From Nocardia transvalensis NBRC 15921 (GTDB lineage Bacteria; Actinomycetota; Actinomycetes; Mycobacteriales; Mycobacteriaceae), in the NCBI RefSeq assembly GCF_000308875.1, contig NZ_BAGL01000006.1, positions 1-64,000 on the forward strand: a DNA stretch of 64,000 nucleotides. Reading direction: 5' to 3'. Both the position numbers and the translations under genes were made by a program. The notes below the pieces were generated by a model, which was not told the DNA's origin, searched no databases, and saw only the letters and a program-made list of their open reading frames with translations. Of the stretch, positions 8,037 through 18,241 are shown in pieces (within the stretch, counting starts at the first letter, position 1; each line of letters starts with the position of its first letter).

Positions 8037-10430
8037 ATGAACCGCAAGACAGTGTTTCGCAACCTGGCCATAGTCGCGGGCATCCTGCTCGTGATCTATC
8101 TGGTCAGCTACTTCAGCAACGACACGCGCGGCTGGAAGAACGTCGATACCTCGGTGGCGCTCACCCAACTGCAGGACAAGTCCAACGTCAAGCAGGTCCA
8201 GATAGATGACAAGGAACAGCAGCTGCGCATCACCCTGAACAAGGGCAACGACGCGACCAGCGGCCAGACCCAGATCATCGCCAAATACCCCGGCGGCAGC
8301 GAGGTGTCCGCGCAGGTCCTCAAGGATGTGCAGGCCTCGGGCGCGCCCTACAACACGAGCGTCAAACAGGACAGCTGGTTCACCCAGATCCTGCTGTTCG
8401 TGTTGCCGATGGTGATCCTGCTGGGCTTGTTCGTCTTCGTCATGGCCCGTATGCAGGGCGGTGGCCGCGGCGGCATGATGGGCTTCGGCAAATCGAAGGC
8501 CAAACAGCTGTCCAAGGACATGCCCAAGACCACGTTCGCGGACGTGGCCGGCGCGGACGAGGCTGTCGAAGAGCTCTACGAGATCAAGGACTTCCTCCAG
8601 AACCCGGCCCGCTACCAGGCGCTGGGCGCGAAGATCCCCAAGGGCGTACTGCTGTACGGCCCGCCGGGTACCGGTAAGACGCTGCTGGCGCGGGCCGTGG
8701 CCGGTGAGGCCGGCGTTCCGTTCTTCACCATCTCCGGTTCGGACTTCGTCGAGATGTTCGTGGGTGTCGGCGCGTCGCGCGTGCGCGACCTGTTCGACCA
8801 GGCCAAGCAGAACAGCCCCTGCATCATCTTCGTCGACGAGATCGACGCGGTCGGCCGCCAGCGCGGCGCGGGCCTCGGCGGCGGTCACGACGAGCGCGAG
8901 CAGACGCTGAACCAGCTGCTGGTCGAGATGGACGGCTTCGGCGACCGCACCGGTGTGATCATCATCGCGGCCACCAACCGTCCCGACATCCTGGATCCGG
9001 CGCTGCTGCGTCCGGGCCGCTTCGACCGTCAGATCCCGGTCTCGAATCCCGATCTCGCCGGTCGCCGCGCGATCCTGCGGGTGCACTCGCAGGGCAAGCC
9101 GATCGCGCCCGACGCCGATCTGGACGGGCTGGCCAAGCGCACGGTCGGCATGTCCGGCGCCGATCTGGCCAACGTCATCAACGAGGCCGCCCTGCTCACC
9201 GCGCGCGAGCACGGCAACGTCATCACCGGGCCCGCGCTCGAGGAGTCGGTCGACCGCGTGATCGGCGGCCCGCGGCGCAAGAGCCGCATCATCAGCGAGC
9301 ACGAGAAGAAGATCACCGCGTACCACGAGGGCGGCCACGCCCTGGCGGCCTGGGCCATGCCCGATATCGAGCCCGTCTACAAGGTGACGATCCTGGCCCG
9401 CGGCCGCACCGGCGGCCACGCCATGACCGTCCCCGAGGACGACAAGGGCCTGATGACCCGCTCGGAGATGATCGCCCGGCTGGTGATGGCGATGGGCGGC
9501 CGCGCGGCCGAGGAACTGGTGTTCCACGAGCCGACCACCGGCGCCTCCTCCGATATCGACCAGGCCACCAAGATCGCCCGCGCGATGGTGACCGAATACG
9601 GCATGAGCGCGCGGCTGGGCGCGGTGCGCTACGGCCAGGAGCAGGGCGACCCGTTCCTGGGCCGGACCATGGGCACCGCCTCGGACTACTCACACGAGGT
9701 CGCCCGCGAGATCGACGAGGAGGTGCGCAACCTCATCGAGGCCGCGCACACCGAGGCCTGGGCCATCCTCAACGACTACCGCGACGAGCTGGACTCGCTG
9801 GCCACCGCCCTGCTGGAACAGGAGACCCTGCACCGCAAGGATCTCGAGCAGGTGCTGAGCACCGTCGACAAGCGGCCGCGGATCACCGCGTTCAACGACT
9901 TCGGCGAGCGCGTCCCGTCGGATCGGCCGCCGGTCAAGACCCCGCGCGAGCTGGCCGCCGAGCGCGGCGAGCCGTGGCCGGACGAGCAGGAGGAGGCCGT
10001 GCGGGCCGCCGCCGCCCAGCCGGTTCCGGCCAACGGTTATCCGCCGGAGGGCGCCTACCCGGCGCAGCAACCCGGCTACGGCCGTCCCGCGCCGCAGCCG
10101 GGCGGCTACGCGCAGCCCGGTCCCGGCGGGCCGTCCTACCCGCGTCAGGGTGGCGGCACGCACGGTTCGCGGCCCGATTACGGCGCACCGGCCGGATGGT
10201 CCGCGCCGGGCTGGCCGCCGCAGGAGGACACCCAGTCCGGCAGGCCGCAGGGTCCCGGCGCGCCGGGTTACGGCGGGCAGCAGGGACCGACGGGCTGGGC
10301 GCCGGCGGGCGGCCAGCGCTACGGGCGTCCGGGCCGCAACCAGCCGGGCGATCAGGACGGTCCGGGGTACCCGAGGCCGAACGGCGAGGGCGACGGCAGC
10401 GAATGGGACGGACCGAACGGCCGGCACTGA
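8037..10430 (+). CDS. ftsH: ATP-dependent zinc metalloprotease FtsH
   Basis: 797 aa. Two N-terminal membrane helices (about residues 8-26 and 114-138) flank an extracytoplasmic domain. The AAA module has Walker A GPPGTGKT at 208-215, Walker B IIFVDEID, and the second region of homology ending [18 protein letters not shown]. The zinc site is HEGGH at 430-434. FtsH forms membrane hexamers that degrade misfolded or regulatory membrane proteins. After about residue 630 there is a roughly 160-residue tail rich in Gly, Pro, Gln and Tyr, probably disordered, as in other mycolata. It heads the block leading into the folate genes, as recalled for M. tuberculosis Rv3610c. Confidence 0.98.
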   Translation: MNRKTVFRNLAIVAGILLVIYLVSYFSNDTRGWKNVDTSVALTQLQDKSNVKQVQIDDKEQQLRITLNKGNDATSGQTQIIAKYPGGSEVSAQVLKDVQASGAPYNTSVKQDSWFTQILLFVLPMVILLGLFVFVMARMQGGGRGGMMGFGKSKAKQLSKDMPKTTFADVAGADEAVEELYEIKDFLQNPARYQALGAKIPKGVLLYGPPGTGKTLLARAVAGEAGVPFFTISGSDFVEMFVGVGASRVRDLFDQAKQNSPCIIFVDEIDAVGRQRGAGLGGGHDEREQTLNQLLVEMDGFGDRTGVIIIAATNRPDILDPALLRPGRFDRQIPVSNPDLAGRRAILRVHSQGKPIAPDADLDGLAKRTVGMSGADLANVINEAALLTAREHGNVITGPALEESVDRVIGGPRRKSRIISEHEKKITAYHEGGHALAAWAMPDIEPVYKVTILARGRTGGHAMTVPEDDKGLMTRSEMIARLVMAMGGRAAEELVFHEPTTGASSDIDQATKIARAMVTEYGMSARLGAVRYGQEQGDPFLGRTMGTASDYSHEVAREIDEEVRNLIEAAHTEAWAILNDYRDELDSLATALLEQETLHRKDLEQVLSTVDKRPRITAFNDFGERVPSDRPPVKTPRELAAERGEPWPDEQEEAVRAAAAQPVPANGYPPEGAYPAQQPGYGRPAPQPGGYAQPGPGGPSYPRQGGGTHGSRPDYGAPAGWSAPGWPPQEDTQSGRPQGPGAPGYGGQQGPTGWAPAGGQRYGRPGRNQPGDQDGPGYPRPNGEGDGSEWDGPNGRH

Positions 10431-10558
10431 TCTTCGATGATTAGGCTCGATATCCGGGTGCCGGGGAATTGCCGGTATCCCGGTCGCGTTCGAGGCTGCA
10501 GGGCCGCGATCCGCACAGCCGGGCGCGACGAGTTCATGAGTTGTGGAGGTGTCCGCGA

Positions 10559-11203
10559 GTGTCGGTCAACAGCCGTGTCGTAACGGAGTCCGACGCGCCG
10601 TCCTCGGATTCCGAGGTCGCCCTGGAGACGGGCCGCCCGTTCGACCAGGACCGCGCCGAGGCGGCGGTCCGGGAACTGCTGCTCGCGGTCGGCGAGGACC
10701 CCGACCGTCCGGGCCTCGCCGAGACCCCCGCCCGCGTGGCGCGGGCCTACCGGGAGATGTTCGCGGGCCTGTACACCGAACCCGATTCGGTCCTGAACAC
10801 GACCTTCGACGAGGGCCATCAGGAACTGGTGCTGGTGCGCGACATCCCGCTCTACTCCACCTGCGAACATCACCTGGTGTCGTTCCACGGGGTCGCCCAC
10901 GTCGGGTACATCCCGGGCCCGCACGGCCGGGTCACCGGGCTGTCCAAGCTGGCGCGGCTGGTGGACCTGTACGCCAAGCGGCCGCAGGTCCAGGAGCGGC
11001 TCACCAGCCAGATCGCCGACGCGGTGATGCGGAAGCTGGACCCGCGCGGCGCGATCGTGGTGGTCGAGGCCGAGCACCTGTGCATGGCGATGCGCGGCAT
11101 CCGCAAGCCCGGCGCCAGCACCACCACCTCCGCGGTCCGCGGTCTGCTGCAGACCAGCGCCTCCTCGCGCGCGGAGGCCCTCGATCTGATCCTGCGAAAG
11201 TGA
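10559..11203 (+). CDS. folE: GTP cyclohydrolase I
   Basis: 214 aa from GTG at 10559, with GGAGG at 10545-10549; an in-frame TTG 90 nt earlier lacks a Shine-Dalgarno. The enzyme converts GTP to 7,8-dihydroneopterin triphosphate, the first step of folate synthesis. The zinc ligands are visible as STCEHH and EAEHLCM, and the [11 protein letters not shown] and [20 protein letters not shown] signatures are intact. It is first of four overlapping fol genes; its TGA overlaps the folP GTG by 4 nt. Confidence 0.97.
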   Translation: MSVNSRVVTESDAPSSDSEVALETGRPFDQDRAEAAVRELLLAVGEDPDRPGLAETPARVARAYREMFAGLYTEPDSVLNTTFDEGHQELVLVRDIPLYSTCEHHLVSFHGVAHVGYIPGPHGRVTGLSKLARLVDLYAKRPQVQERLTSQIADAVMRKLDPRGAIVVVEAEHLCMAMRGIRKPGASTTTSAVRGLLQTSASSRAEALDLILRK

Positions 11204-12111
11204 GCGGGCGTGCGGTGGCCGAACTGACGCAGCTCGTCGCTCCGCGCGGGGGACGCTCCTGTGTGGTGATGGGTGTCGTCAACGTCACCAGCGACTCGTT
11301 CTCCGACGGCGGCCGCTACCTGGACCCGGGCCGCGCGATCGAGCACGGCATCCGGCTGTTCGAGGCGGGCGCCGACATCATCGACGTAGGCGGCGAATCG
11401 ACCCGCCCGGGCGCGGTCCGCATCGATCCGCGCATCGAGGCCGACCGGGTGGCGCCCGTGATCCGCGGCCTGGTCGAGGCCGGGGTACCGACCAGCGTCG
11501 ACACCATGCGCGCGAGCGTGGCCGAGGCGGCGATTGCGGCTGGCGTCGGCGTCGTGAACGACGTCTCCGGTGGTCGCGCCGATCCCGATATGGTGAAAGT
11601 CGTTGCGGCGGCCGAGATTCCATGGATCCTCATGCACTGGCGCGCGACGGCGGACTACCGCCACACCGGCCCGGCCGAGCACTACGACGACGTGGTCACC
11701 GAGGTGCTGGCCGAGCTGTCGATCCAGGTCGACCTCGCGATGGCCGCGGGCGTGCACCCCAGCCGTCTGGTCCTGGACCCCGGCCTGGGCTTCGCCAAGA
11801 ACGCCGGGCACGACTGGGAATTGCTCGGCGCCCTGCCGGAACTGACCGCGCAGGGCCTGCCGGTCCTCGTCGGCGCCTCCCGCAAGCGCTTCCTCGGCGC
11901 GCTGCTCGCCGAGGACGAGACGCCGCGCCCGCCCGACGGCCGCGAGGTCGCGACGGCCACGGTGTCGGCGCTGGCGGCGCTGCACGGCGCCTGGGGCGTG
12001 CGCGTACACGACGTGCGATCGTCCCTGGACGCCATCGCCGTCACCGACGCCTGGCGCCGCGCCGCCGACGCGCGGAAACACCCCGGAACGACGGATGGGT
12101 CCGAGGAGTAA
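11200..12111 (+). CDS. folP: Dihydropteroate synthase
   Basis: 303 aa from GTG at 11200, which overlaps the folE stop as GTGA. The enzyme condenses p-aminobenzoate with dihydropterin pyrophosphate and is the sulfonamide target. Seen in order: [15 protein letters not shown] (pterin/pyrophosphate loop 1), [13 protein letters not shown] (loop 2), [15 protein letters not shown], and the C-terminal GASRKRFLG with the pyrophosphate-binding SRKRF. All family signatures are complete. A second possible GTG lies 12 nt downstream, but coupling favours 11200. Confidence 0.97.
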   Translation: MSGRAVAELTQLVAPRGGRSCVVMGVVNVTSDSFSDGGRYLDPGRAIEHGIRLFEAGADIIDVGGESTRPGAVRIDPRIEADRVAPVIRGLVEAGVPTSVDTMRASVAEAAIAAGVGVVNDVSGGRADPDMVKVVAAAEIPWILMHWRATADYRHTGPAEHYDDVVTEVLAELSIQVDLAMAAGVHPSRLVLDPGLGFAKNAGHDWELLGALPELTAQGLPVLVGASRKRFLGALLAEDETPRPPDGREVATATVSALAALHGAWGVRVHDVRSSLDAIAVTDAWRRAADARKHPGTTDGSEE

Positions 12112-12117
12112 ACCCGA

Positions 12118-12513
12118 GTGAGTACCGACCGCATCGAACTGCGCGGCCTCCGCGCCTACGGTCACCACGGCTGCTTCGACTTCGAACGCCGCGATGGCCA
12201 GGAATTCGTCGTGGATATCACCCTCTGGCTGGATTTCGCGACCGCCGCGGCCTCCGACGACCTCGCCGCCACGGTCGACTACGGCGCGCTGGCCGGGCGC
12301 GCGGTGGAGATCGTGCAGGGGGAGCCGCGCAACCTCATCGAGACGGTGGTCTCGGAGATCGCCGACGACGTGATGACCGATCCGCGCGTCGCCGCCGCCG
12401 AGGTGGTCGTGCACAAGCCGTCCGCCCCCATCCCGCACACCTTCGCGGATGTGCGGGTGGTCGCCACCCGGCAGCGCGGCGGGGTCGCGGCGGCCACGAA
12501 GGCGGACACATGA
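12118..12513 (+). CDS. folB: Dihydroneopterin aldolase
   Basis: 131 aa, starting at GTG 6 nt after folP. It cleaves 7,8-dihydroneopterin to 6-hydroxymethyl-dihydropterin and glycolaldehyde. The family signature is the N-terminal [20 protein letters not shown] segment, the VDYGAL and [14 protein letters not shown] segments (pterin-binding Glu), and the [14 protein letters not shown] end with the conserved Lys. The ATGA overlap with folK (12510-12513) shows tight coupling. Confidence 0.96.
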   Translation: MSTDRIELRGLRAYGHHGCFDFERRDGQEFVVDITLWLDFATAAASDDLAATVDYGALAGRAVEIVQGEPRNLIETVVSEIADDVMTDPRVAAAEVVVHKPSAPIPHTFADVRVVATRQRGGVAAATKADT

Positions 12514-13034
12514 GTCGTGCCGTGCTGTCGATCGGCTCGAATATGGGCGATCGGCTCGCTCACCTGCGCGAGGTGGTCGACGCGTTCGCGCCGCACCTGG
12601 TCGCGGTCTCGCCCGTGTACTCGACCGCGCCCTGGGGGCCGGTGCCGCAGGAGGACTATTTGAACGCCGTTCTGCTGGTCGACGATCCGGAGGCGGGGCC
12701 GTGGGACTGGCTGCGGCGCGGCCGGGAACTGGAACGGGCCGCCGATCGGGTGCGCGAGGTCCGTTGGGGCGCACGCACACTCGACGTCGACGTGATCCGG
12801 TGCGAGGACGGGACCGGCGCCGTGCGCAGCGCCGACCCCGAGCTGATTCTGCCGCATCCGCAGGCCCGGAATCGCGCCTTCGTGCTGGCGCCCTGGCTCG
12901 CCGCGGATCCCGGCGCCGTGCTGGAGGTGGACGGCGTCCCGGAACCCGTGCGGGATCTGCTGGCCGCGCTGGCGCCCGCCGAGCGCGACGGCGTTCATCG
13001 CACCGATCTCCCGCTGCGGCAGGCCGCCTCATGA
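12510..13034 (+). CDS. folK: 6-hydroxymethyl-7,8-dihydropterin pyrophosphokinase
   Basis: 174 aa. HPPK transfers pyrophosphate from ATP to 6-hydroxymethyl-dihydropterin, giving the FolP substrate. The N-terminal [10 protein letters not shown], the VYSTAPWG motif, the [12 protein letters not shown] signature with Mg-binding Asp residues, and the [14 protein letters not shown] motif are present. Start and stop overlap both neighbours by 4 nt, so folE-folP-folB-folK and the DUF3180 gene form one coupled unit. Confidence 0.97.
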   Translation: MSRAVLSIGSNMGDRLAHLREVVDAFAPHLVAVSPVYSTAPWGPVPQEDYLNAVLLVDDPEAGPWDWLRRGRELERAADRVREVRWGARTLDVDVIRCEDGTGAVRSADPELILPHPQARNRAFVLAPWLAADPGAVLEVDGVPEPVRDLLAALAPAERDGVHRTDLPLRQAAS

Positions 13035-13510
13035 ATGTCATGAAACCGACGAAACTGCTCGATCTGACCGCGAATGTGCTGGTCGCGGCGCTGGTTGCGT
13101 GGGTGGCCACGCGGTGGGCGTATTCCAGTTTCCCGCCGATCACCGTGATTGCCGGTGCGTCGCTGTATCCGGTGGCGGCACTGGAGGCCGTGCTGGCCTT
13201 CGTGATTCGGACGCGCGTCAACGACGAGCGGATCGGGGACGGGCCGCGGCAGCTGCATCCGATCACCGCCGCGCGGGCCGTGGCGCTGGCCAAGGCGTCG
13301 GCGCAGGTGGGTTCGCTCGCCGCCGGGGTCTGGCTGGGCTTTCTCATCTGGGTGTTCCCGCAGCGGTCGACGTTGCGGGCGGCGGCGTCGGATACGCCGG
13401 GCGCGATCGTCGGATTGGTGGCGGGTCTGCTGCTGGTGGCGGCGGCCCTGTGGCTGGAGTATTGCTGCCGCGCCCCCAGCGACCCGCCCGACGAACCGGC
13501 AACCTCTTAG
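13031..13510 (+). CDS. DUF3180 family membrane protein
   Basis: 159 aa, four predicted membrane segments (about residues 14-27, 35-57, 88-108 and 120-143) and polar loops. It corresponds in position and content to M. tuberculosis Rv3605c, a conserved membrane protein always next to folK in mycolata. The ATG overlaps folK as ATGA. Function unknown; position suggests only co-transcription with folate synthesis. Confidence 0.8.
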   Translation: MNVMKPTKLLDLTANVLVAALVAWVATRWAYSSFPPITVIAGASLYPVAALEAVLAFVIRTRVNDERIGDGPRQLHPITAARAVALAKASAQVGSLAAGVWLGFLIWVFPQRSTLRAAASDTPGAIVGLVAGLLLVAAALWLEYCCRAPSDPPDEPATS

Positions 13511-13519
13511 CAATCATCG

Positions 13520-13538
13520 CGGCCGGAATCTCCGGCCG
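13520..13538 (+). terminator. Short perfect hairpin after the DUF3180 gene
   Basis: CGGCCGGA and TCCGGCCG form an 8-bp stem with a 3-nt loop, 10 nt past the stop. There is no U tract, so it could be an actinobacterial-style terminator, an attenuating hairpin, or a decayed copy of the dispersed repeat, which shares the GGCCGGAA string. Confidence 0.35.
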
Positions 13539-13580
13539 ACCTGGCAGCCTGAGCCGAGCATTCGAGCTACCCTTGCGGGC

Positions 13581-14615
13581 ATGGTTTCACCCTCCCGTAG
13601 CAGTACTTCCCGTCGGTGGCGGGCAGGTGCGGGAAAATTGGTCGTCGGTGTATTGATTCTTCTCGGTCTGGTTGCCAGCGTTTTCCTGATCTTCAGCAAC
13701 AGCTTGCAGCTGACTCGCGTCGGTCTGGTGGTGGCCCTCTGGGCGGCCGTGATCGGCGGCTTCACCGCCACCCGCTACCGGCGCGAATCCGAGCTCGGCC
13801 AGGCCAAGGTCCGTGGTCTGCGGACGGTCTACGAACTGCAGCTGGAGCGGGAGGTCTCCGCCCGGCGCGAGTACGAACTCGAGGTCGAGTCCCGGGTCCG
13901 CGCGGAGGTCGGCGCCGAGGCATCGGAGATGGCGGCGTTGCGGGCCGAGCTGGCGGTGTTGCGCGAGAGTTTGCAGAGGCTGTTCGACGGCGACCTGCCG
14001 GTGGATCGGCCCGCGTTGCGGGCCGATGCGGTGCGTCTTCACGAATTGCCCGGCGCCTCGGCGAACGGTAACTCGGCGGAAGCCGACACCTGGGACGCGT
14101 GGAGCGTGCCCGCCGTCCCGCGCGGATCGGTGACCCCCGTCTTCGAACTCGACCATCCCGAACCGCCGGTCTTCGCCGGCCCCGACGACGATCCGGTCAC
14201 GGCCGAGACCTCGGTGGTCACCCTGGACGATCCGGACGAGCCCGAACCGGAACCGGAGGCGCCCACGCTGTCCGAGTCCGGCCGATCGACCACGCGCGCA
14301 CAGGAATTCGACGCCTCTCGCCCGGATTCGTGGTTCGGCCCGCCCGCCCGCGAATCCGAACCGGCTCCCGCCCCGGCCCGATCGGCGGAGGTGGATTCCG
14401 GCCGAGAGCATGCCGGAAAAACGATCACCCCCGAATACGACGGCCCCGACGTCCGCCCGCCGTGGGCCCCGCCGACCCCCACCCCCATCGTCGTAGGCAC
14501 CGCCGGCACCCGCCGTCGCCGCCGCGCCGACCCGGGCGACGGCACCTGCACGGGCCAACTCTCGGTCGCCGAAATCCTCGCCAACCTCGCCTCGGAACAG
14601 AACCGCTCCAACTGA
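13581..14615 (+). CDS. Conserved membrane protein (Rv3604c-like, DUF6779)
   Basis: 344 aa. Two membrane helices (about residues 20-38 and 46-63) are followed by a charged region likely to be coiled-coil (ELQLEREVSARREYELEVES..., about 80-135). Beyond that is a long disordered tail rich in Pro, Glu and Ser. The final 20 residues (GQLSVAEILANLASEQN) form a short amphipathic helix. Position between the folate and pantothenate genes matches M. tuberculosis Rv3604c. Architecture suggests a cytoplasmic-facing membrane scaffold, but no function can be assigned. Confidence 0.7.
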   Translation: MVSPSRSSTSRRWRAGAGKLVVGVLILLGLVASVFLIFSNSLQLTRVGLVVALWAAVIGGFTATRYRRESELGQAKVRGLRTVYELQLEREVSARREYELEVESRVRAEVGAEASEMAALRAELAVLRESLQRLFDGDLPVDRPALRADAVRLHELPGASANGNSAEADTWDAWSVPAVPRGSVTPVFELDHPEPPVFAGPDDDPVTAETSVVTLDDPDEPEPEPEAPTLSESGRSTTRAQEFDASRPDSWFGPPARESEPAPAPARSAEVDSGREHAGKTITPEYDGPDVRPPWAPPTPTPIVVGTAGTRRRRRADPGDGTCTGQLSVAEILANLASEQNRSN

Positions 14616-14644
14616 CCCGCCGACACCGCCCATTCGTCCGCCGA

Positions 14645-14712
14645 TTTCCGGCACGCTTGCGGCCGGAACCACCAACCGGCGAAGAGATCCCGGCCACAAG
14701 CGTGCCGGGAAA
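14645..14712. repeat. Dispersed palindromic repeat, locus B (two units)
   Basis: Two head-to-head hairpin units lie in the 262-bp gap before the DUF2520 gene. Unit 1 (14646-14668) is TTCCGGC-N9-GCCGGAA with loop ACGCTTGCG. Unit 2 (14688-14710) is TCCCGGC-N9-GCCGGGA with loop CACAAGCGT. The arms pair with each other to make a larger imperfect palindrome. A fragment GTGCCGGGAAATA follows. This copy is more diverged than those at 32.5, 40.9 and 54.6 kb. Confidence 0.8.
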
Positions 14713-14877
14713 TACGTGCCGGGAAATATGGGAGTGGCTGTGCCGGGGACAGGGGATTGCCCCCTCGTGGGCAACATCACCGGGCTTGGCTCTGTCGGCG
14801 GCCGCGGGCTGGGCATATCCTCGGATCGATAACGTCCGGTACCCGCTCGGCGGGACTGGAACGACTTCGAGAGGACA

Positions 14878-15867
14878 ATGGTGACCTCTGAATCTGCGCG
14901 GCCCGATGAGGGTCGCGGTGTCTCAGGGAGTGATCCGGCGCCCGCACGGCTGACGGTGGGAATCGTCTCGGCGGGACGCGTGGGCTCGGCCGTCGGCGCG
15001 GCCTTGGAACGTGCCGGCCACGTCGTCTTCGGCGTGTCCGCGATTTCCGACGCGTCCCTGCGGCGGGCCCGCACCCGGCTGCCGGATTCCCGGATCCTGC
15101 CGCCCGAGCGGCTCGCCGCGAGCAGCGAACTGCTCGTCCTGGCTGTCCCCGACAGCGAACTGGCCGGCCTGGTGGCCGGTCTCGCGGCGGCGGGCGTGGT
15201 GCGGCCCGGCACGATCGTCGCGCACACCTCCGGCGCCAACGGCATCGCGGTGCTCGCGCCGCTGACCGAACTCGGCGCCCTGCCCCTGGCGATCCATCCG
15301 GCCATGACGTTCACCGGCCACGACGAAGACATCGCCCGCCTGGGCAATGCCTGTTTCGGCATCACGGCCGGCGACGAGGTCGGCTACGCCATCGCGCAGT
15401 CGCTGGTGATCGAGATGGGCGGGGAACCGGTACGGGTGCCCGAGGAGAACCGCACGCTGTATCACGCGGCCCTCGCGCACGGCAGCAATCACCTGGTCAC
15501 GGTGATCGTCGACGCCGTAGCGGCGCTGCGGGACGCCCTGAACGGACCCGGCCTGCTCGGCCAGCAACCCGTCGACGACCAGCCGAACGGACTGGCCGAA
15601 CGCATCCTCGCGCCCCTGGCCTCGGCCGCCCTCGACAACGCCCTGCGGCGCGGGCAGTCCGCGCTGACCGGCCCGGTGGCTCGCGGCGACACCGCGGCGG
15701 TGGCCGCCCATCTCGACGCGCTCGGCAAGCTCGACCCGCGCCTGGCCGCCGGCTACCGAGCCCTGTCCCTGCGCACGGCCGAACTCGCCGGTGCCGATTC
15801 CGGCCTGACGGATCTGCTGGAGGGGCGTTCCGAGGGCCCCGACCAGACGGAAAGAGGACCCCGATGA
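14878..15867 (+). CDS. Rossmann-like and DUF2520 domain-containing protein (Rv3603c-like)
   Basis: 329 aa, ATG after GAGAGGAC. The N-terminal Rossmann domain shows [21 protein letters not shown] at about residues 23-43, and the C-terminal helical DUF2520 domain begins near residue 150. The fold resembles 6-phosphogluconate/ketopantoate-type dehydrogenases. Its stop overlaps the panC start (ATGA, 15864-15867). Coupling to panC has led to the idea of a ketopantoate-reductase-like role in pantothenate synthesis, but the sequence does not prove that. Confidence 0.8.
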   Translation: MVTSESARPDEGRGVSGSDPAPARLTVGIVSAGRVGSAVGAALERAGHVVFGVSAISDASLRRARTRLPDSRILPPERLAASSELLVLAVPDSELAGLVAGLAAAGVVRPGTIVAHTSGANGIAVLAPLTELGALPLAIHPAMTFTGHDEDIARLGNACFGITAGDEVGYAIAQSLVIEMGGEPVRVPEENRTLYHAALAHGSNHLVTVIVDAVAALRDALNGPGLLGQQPVDDQPNGLAERILAPLASAALDNALRRGQSALTGPVARGDTAAVAAHLDALGKLDPRLAAGYRALSLRTAELAGADSGLTDLLEGRSEGPDQTERGPR

Positions 15868-16829
15868 CCGATCAGAGAGCGCGGCAGCAGGCCCTGCGTA
15901 CCGCCTACAAACCCGGCGAACTGACCGTCGTCCACGACCCGGCGACGCTCACCTCCGTCTCGACCGCGCTGCGCTCGGTGGGCCGCACCGTCGCGCTGGT
16001 ACCCACCATGGGCGCGCTGCACGAGGGGCACCTCCGGCTCGTGCGGCAGGCCAAGCGGACCAATCAGATCGTGATCGTCTCGATCTTCGTGAACCCGCTG
16101 CAGTTCGGCGCGGGCGAGGATCTGGACCGGTATCCGCGCACCCTCGACGCCGACGTGGAACTGCTCCGCGGCGAGGGCGTCGAACTGGTCTTCGCGCCCA
16201 GCCCCGCGGAGATGTACCCGGACGGCCCCCGCACCTCGGTGCACCCCGGCCCGCTGGGCGCGGAACTCGAGGGCGCGTCCCGCCCGACCCATTTCGCGGG
16301 CGTGCTGACCGTGGTCGCGAAGCTGCTCCAGATCGCACACCCGCACGAGGCGTTCTTCGGCGAAAAGGATTATCAGCAGCTGACCTTGATCCGGCAGATG
16401 GTCCGGGACCTCAACTTCGACGTGCGGATCGTCCCGGTGGCGACCGTCCGCGAGACCGACGGCCTGGCCCTGTCCTCCCGCAACCGATACCTGGATCCGG
16501 ATCAGCGCGACCTCGCCACCACCCTGTCCGCGGCGCTGGTCGCGGGCCGGCACGCCGGTGGCCTGGGCCCCGACGCGGTGCTGGCGGCGGCGCGGTCCGT
16601 CCTGGACGGCGTGCCCGGCCTCGACCTCGACTACCTCGAGCTGCGCCGCGCCGACCTCGGGCCCGTCACAGAGCCCGACGCCGACTGGAGCGGCAATGCT
16701 CGTCTGCTGATCGCCGCCCGGCTCGGCAGCACGCGGCTCATCGACAACATGGCCGTCACCCTCGGCGCCCCGGGGGCGCCCGGCCCCGCCACGATCTCGA
16801 ACGACCAACCCGCACAGGCGAACTCGTAG
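15864..16829 (+). CDS. panC: Pantothenate synthetase
   Basis: 321 aa. It ligates pantoate and beta-alanine with ATP via a pantoyl-adenylate. Signatures: [14 protein letters not shown] (ATP-binding HxGH motif), [20 protein letters not shown], the GEKDYQQL loop, and LSSRNRYLD. Member of the cytidylyltransferase-like superfamily, normally a dimer. Translationally coupled to the DUF2520 gene and followed 15 nt later by panD, so beta-alanine supply and use are encoded together. Confidence 0.97.
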   Translation: MTDQRARQQALRTAYKPGELTVVHDPATLTSVSTALRSVGRTVALVPTMGALHEGHLRLVRQAKRTNQIVIVSIFVNPLQFGAGEDLDRYPRTLDADVELLRGEGVELVFAPSPAEMYPDGPRTSVHPGPLGAELEGASRPTHFAGVLTVVAKLLQIAHPHEAFFGEKDYQQLTLIRQMVRDLNFDVRIVPVATVRETDGLALSSRNRYLDPDQRDLATTLSAALVAGRHAGGLGPDAVLAAARSVLDGVPGLDLDYLELRRADLGPVTEPDADWSGNARLLIAARLGSTRLIDNMAVTLGAPGAPGPATISNDQPAQANS

Positions 16830-16844
16830 GAAAGGCCGACGACG

Positions 16845-17264
16845 ATGTTGCGCACCATGATGAAATCCAAGATCCACCGCGCCACGGTGACCCACGCCGA
16901 CCTGCACTACGTCGGCTCCGTGACCGTCGACCCCGACCTGATGGACGCCGCCGATCTGCTCGAGGGCGAACAGGTCTGCATCGTCGACATCGACAACGGC
17001 GCCCGCCTCGAGACCTACGTGATCGCGGGTCAGCGCGGCTCGGGCGTCATCGGAATCAACGGCGCCGCAGCGCATCTCGTCAATCCGGGCGATCTGGTGA
17101 TCCTGATCGCCTACGGCATGATGGACGAGGCGGAACTGCGCGAGTACGCGCCGCGGGTGGTGTTCGTCGACGAGCACAACCGGCAGGTCGACCTCGGCTC
17201 GGATCCGGCCCACGCGCCCGCGGGGTCGGGCCTGACCTCGCCTCGTTCGCTCACCCCGGCGTAA
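16845..17264 (+). CDS. panD: Aspartate 1-decarboxylase precursor
   Basis: 139 aa. The proenzyme is cleaved between Gly24 and Ser25 in the HYVGSVTVD motif, leaving a pyruvoyl group on the alpha chain that decarboxylates aspartate to beta-alanine. The conserved [10 protein letters not shown] and [20 protein letters not shown] segments are present. The C-terminal tail after about residue 118 is variable and probably disordered, as in mycobacterial PanD. Starts 15 nt after panC with a purine-rich RBS (AGGAAAG). Confidence 0.97.
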   Translation: MLRTMMKSKIHRATVTHADLHYVGSVTVDPDLMDAADLLEGEQVCIVDIDNGARLETYVIAGQRGSGVIGINGAAAHLVNPGDLVILIAYGMMDEAELREYAPRVVFVDEHNRQVDLGSDPAHAPAGSGLTSPRSLTPA

Positions 17265-17278
17265 AGGGAGGTCGGCGG

Positions 17279-18073
17279 ATGCTGCTGACTATCGACGTCC
17301 GCAACACCAGTATCGAGATCGGCCTGTTCTCCGGCAGTGGGGAGCACGCGAGCCTCGTCCAGACCTGGCGCATCCACACCAATCCACTGCTCACCGCCGA
17401 CGAGTTCGCCATGCAGGTGCGCGGTCTGATCGGGGACCACGCCGAGCAGGTGGTCGGGGTCTCGGCGCTGTCGACGGTGCCGCCGGTGCTGCGCGAACTG
17501 CGCGACATGCTCGGCCAGTACTGGAGCCACGTCCCGCACGTGCTGGTGGAACCCGGTGTGCGCACGGGCATTCCGCTGCTGGTGGACAACCCGAAGGAGG
17601 TGGGCGCCGACCGCATCGTGAACTGCCTGGCGGCCTACCACCGCTTCGCCGCACCGGCCATCGTGGTCGATTTCGGCACCGCCATCTGCGTGGACGTGGT
17701 GTCGGCCAAGGGCGAGTTCCTCGGCGGCGTCATCGCGCCGGGCGTCGAGATCGCCACCGAGGCGATCGTGGAACGCACCGCGCTGCGCCGGGCCGAACTC
17801 GCCCGGCCGCGCTCGGTGGTGGGCAAGAACAGCATGGAGTGCATCCAGGCCGGCGCGGTCTTCGGCTTCGCGGGCCTGGTCGACGGGCTGATCGACCGCA
17901 TCCGCGACGAATTCGACACCTTCTCCGGCGACGATGTCGTGGTGGTGGCGACCGGGCGGACCGCGCCGCTGATCGTGCCCGAATCCGAGACGATCGAGCG
18001 GCACGAACCGCATCTGACCCTGGACGGGCTGCGTGTGGTGTTCGAGCGCAACCTGCAACGCCGCCGGTCCTGA
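17279..18073 (+). CDS. coaX: Type III pantothenate kinase
   Basis: 264 aa from ATG with AAAGGGAGGT upstream. CoaX phosphorylates pantothenate, the first committed step to CoA, without CoA feedback inhibition. The N-terminal [17 protein letters not shown] phosphate motif, the [12 protein letters not shown] segment, the [11 protein letters not shown] motif, and [11 protein letters not shown] are typical of the ASKHA fold. Last gene of the panC-panD-coaX unit. Confidence 0.95.
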   Translation: MLLTIDVRNTSIEIGLFSGSGEHASLVQTWRIHTNPLLTADEFAMQVRGLIGDHAEQVVGVSALSTVPPVLRELRDMLGQYWSHVPHVLVEPGVRTGIPLLVDNPKEVGADRIVNCLAAYHRFAAPAIVVDFGTAICVDVVSAKGEFLGGVIAPGVEIATEAIVERTALRRAELARPRSVVGKNSMECIQAGAVFGFAGLVDGLIDRIRDEFDTFSGDDVVVVATGRTAPLIVPESETIERHEPHLTLDGLRVVFERNLQRRRS

Positions 18074-18098
18074 AAGTGTCGGATGGACCACAGCGATA

Positions 18099-18126
18099 TT
18101 GCGCATCGATCGACCGCTGCTAGACT
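18099..18126 (+). promoter_or_regulatory. SigA-type promoter of the Cys-leader/cysteine dioxygenase unit
   Basis: TTGCGC (18099-18104) and TAGACT (18121-18126) are 16 nt apart. The leader-peptide GTG starts 7 nt after the -10 element, the distance expected when transcription starts on the G of the start codon. The leader would therefore be a leaderless reading frame. Confidence 0.65.
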
Positions 18127-18133
18127 TCTGCCC

Positions 18134-18175
18134 GTGTCCTACCGCGTGACCACCCAGGAGTGTTGTCGAGGCTGA
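18134..18175 (+). CDS. Leader peptide with tandem Cys codons (13 aa, MSYRVTTQECCRG)
   Basis: A 13-codon frame from GTG to TGA with two consecutive Cys codons (TGT TGT) three codons before the stop. It starts where transcription is expected to start (promoter 18099-18126). Immediately after the Cys codons, CGAGGC and GCCTCG can form a hairpin that contains the stop codon. This matches published poly-cysteine leaderless small ORFs of mycobacteria, which sense Cys-tRNA charging by ribosome stalling and control downstream sulfur genes. The downstream gene here is cysteine dioxygenase, a cysteine-degrading enzyme. A stalled ribosome would block the hairpin; the direction of regulation is not certain from sequence. 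Confidence 0.7.
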   Translation: MSYRVTTQECCRG

Positions 18176-18184
18176 TTCGCCTCG
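18167..18184 (+). promoter_or_regulatory. Hairpin overlapping the leader-peptide stop
   Basis: CGAGGC (18167-18172) pairs with GCCTCG (18179-18184) across loop TGATTC, which holds the leader stop codon. A ribosome paused at the two Cys codons (18161-18166) would cover the left arm. It is the natural candidate switch element between the leader and the cysteine dioxygenase start at 18242. Confidence 0.5.
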
Positions 18185-18241
18185 GCTGATGTCGGGGCTC
18201 TACGTCCCCCGGCCATCCACACTTCTCCTGGAGTCTCGCTC

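Noticed and set aside
10469..10558. TTG start giving a 30-residue longer FolE
   Set aside because: No Shine-Dalgarno; GTG at 10559 has GGAGG at ideal spacing and gives normal GTP cyclohydrolase I length.
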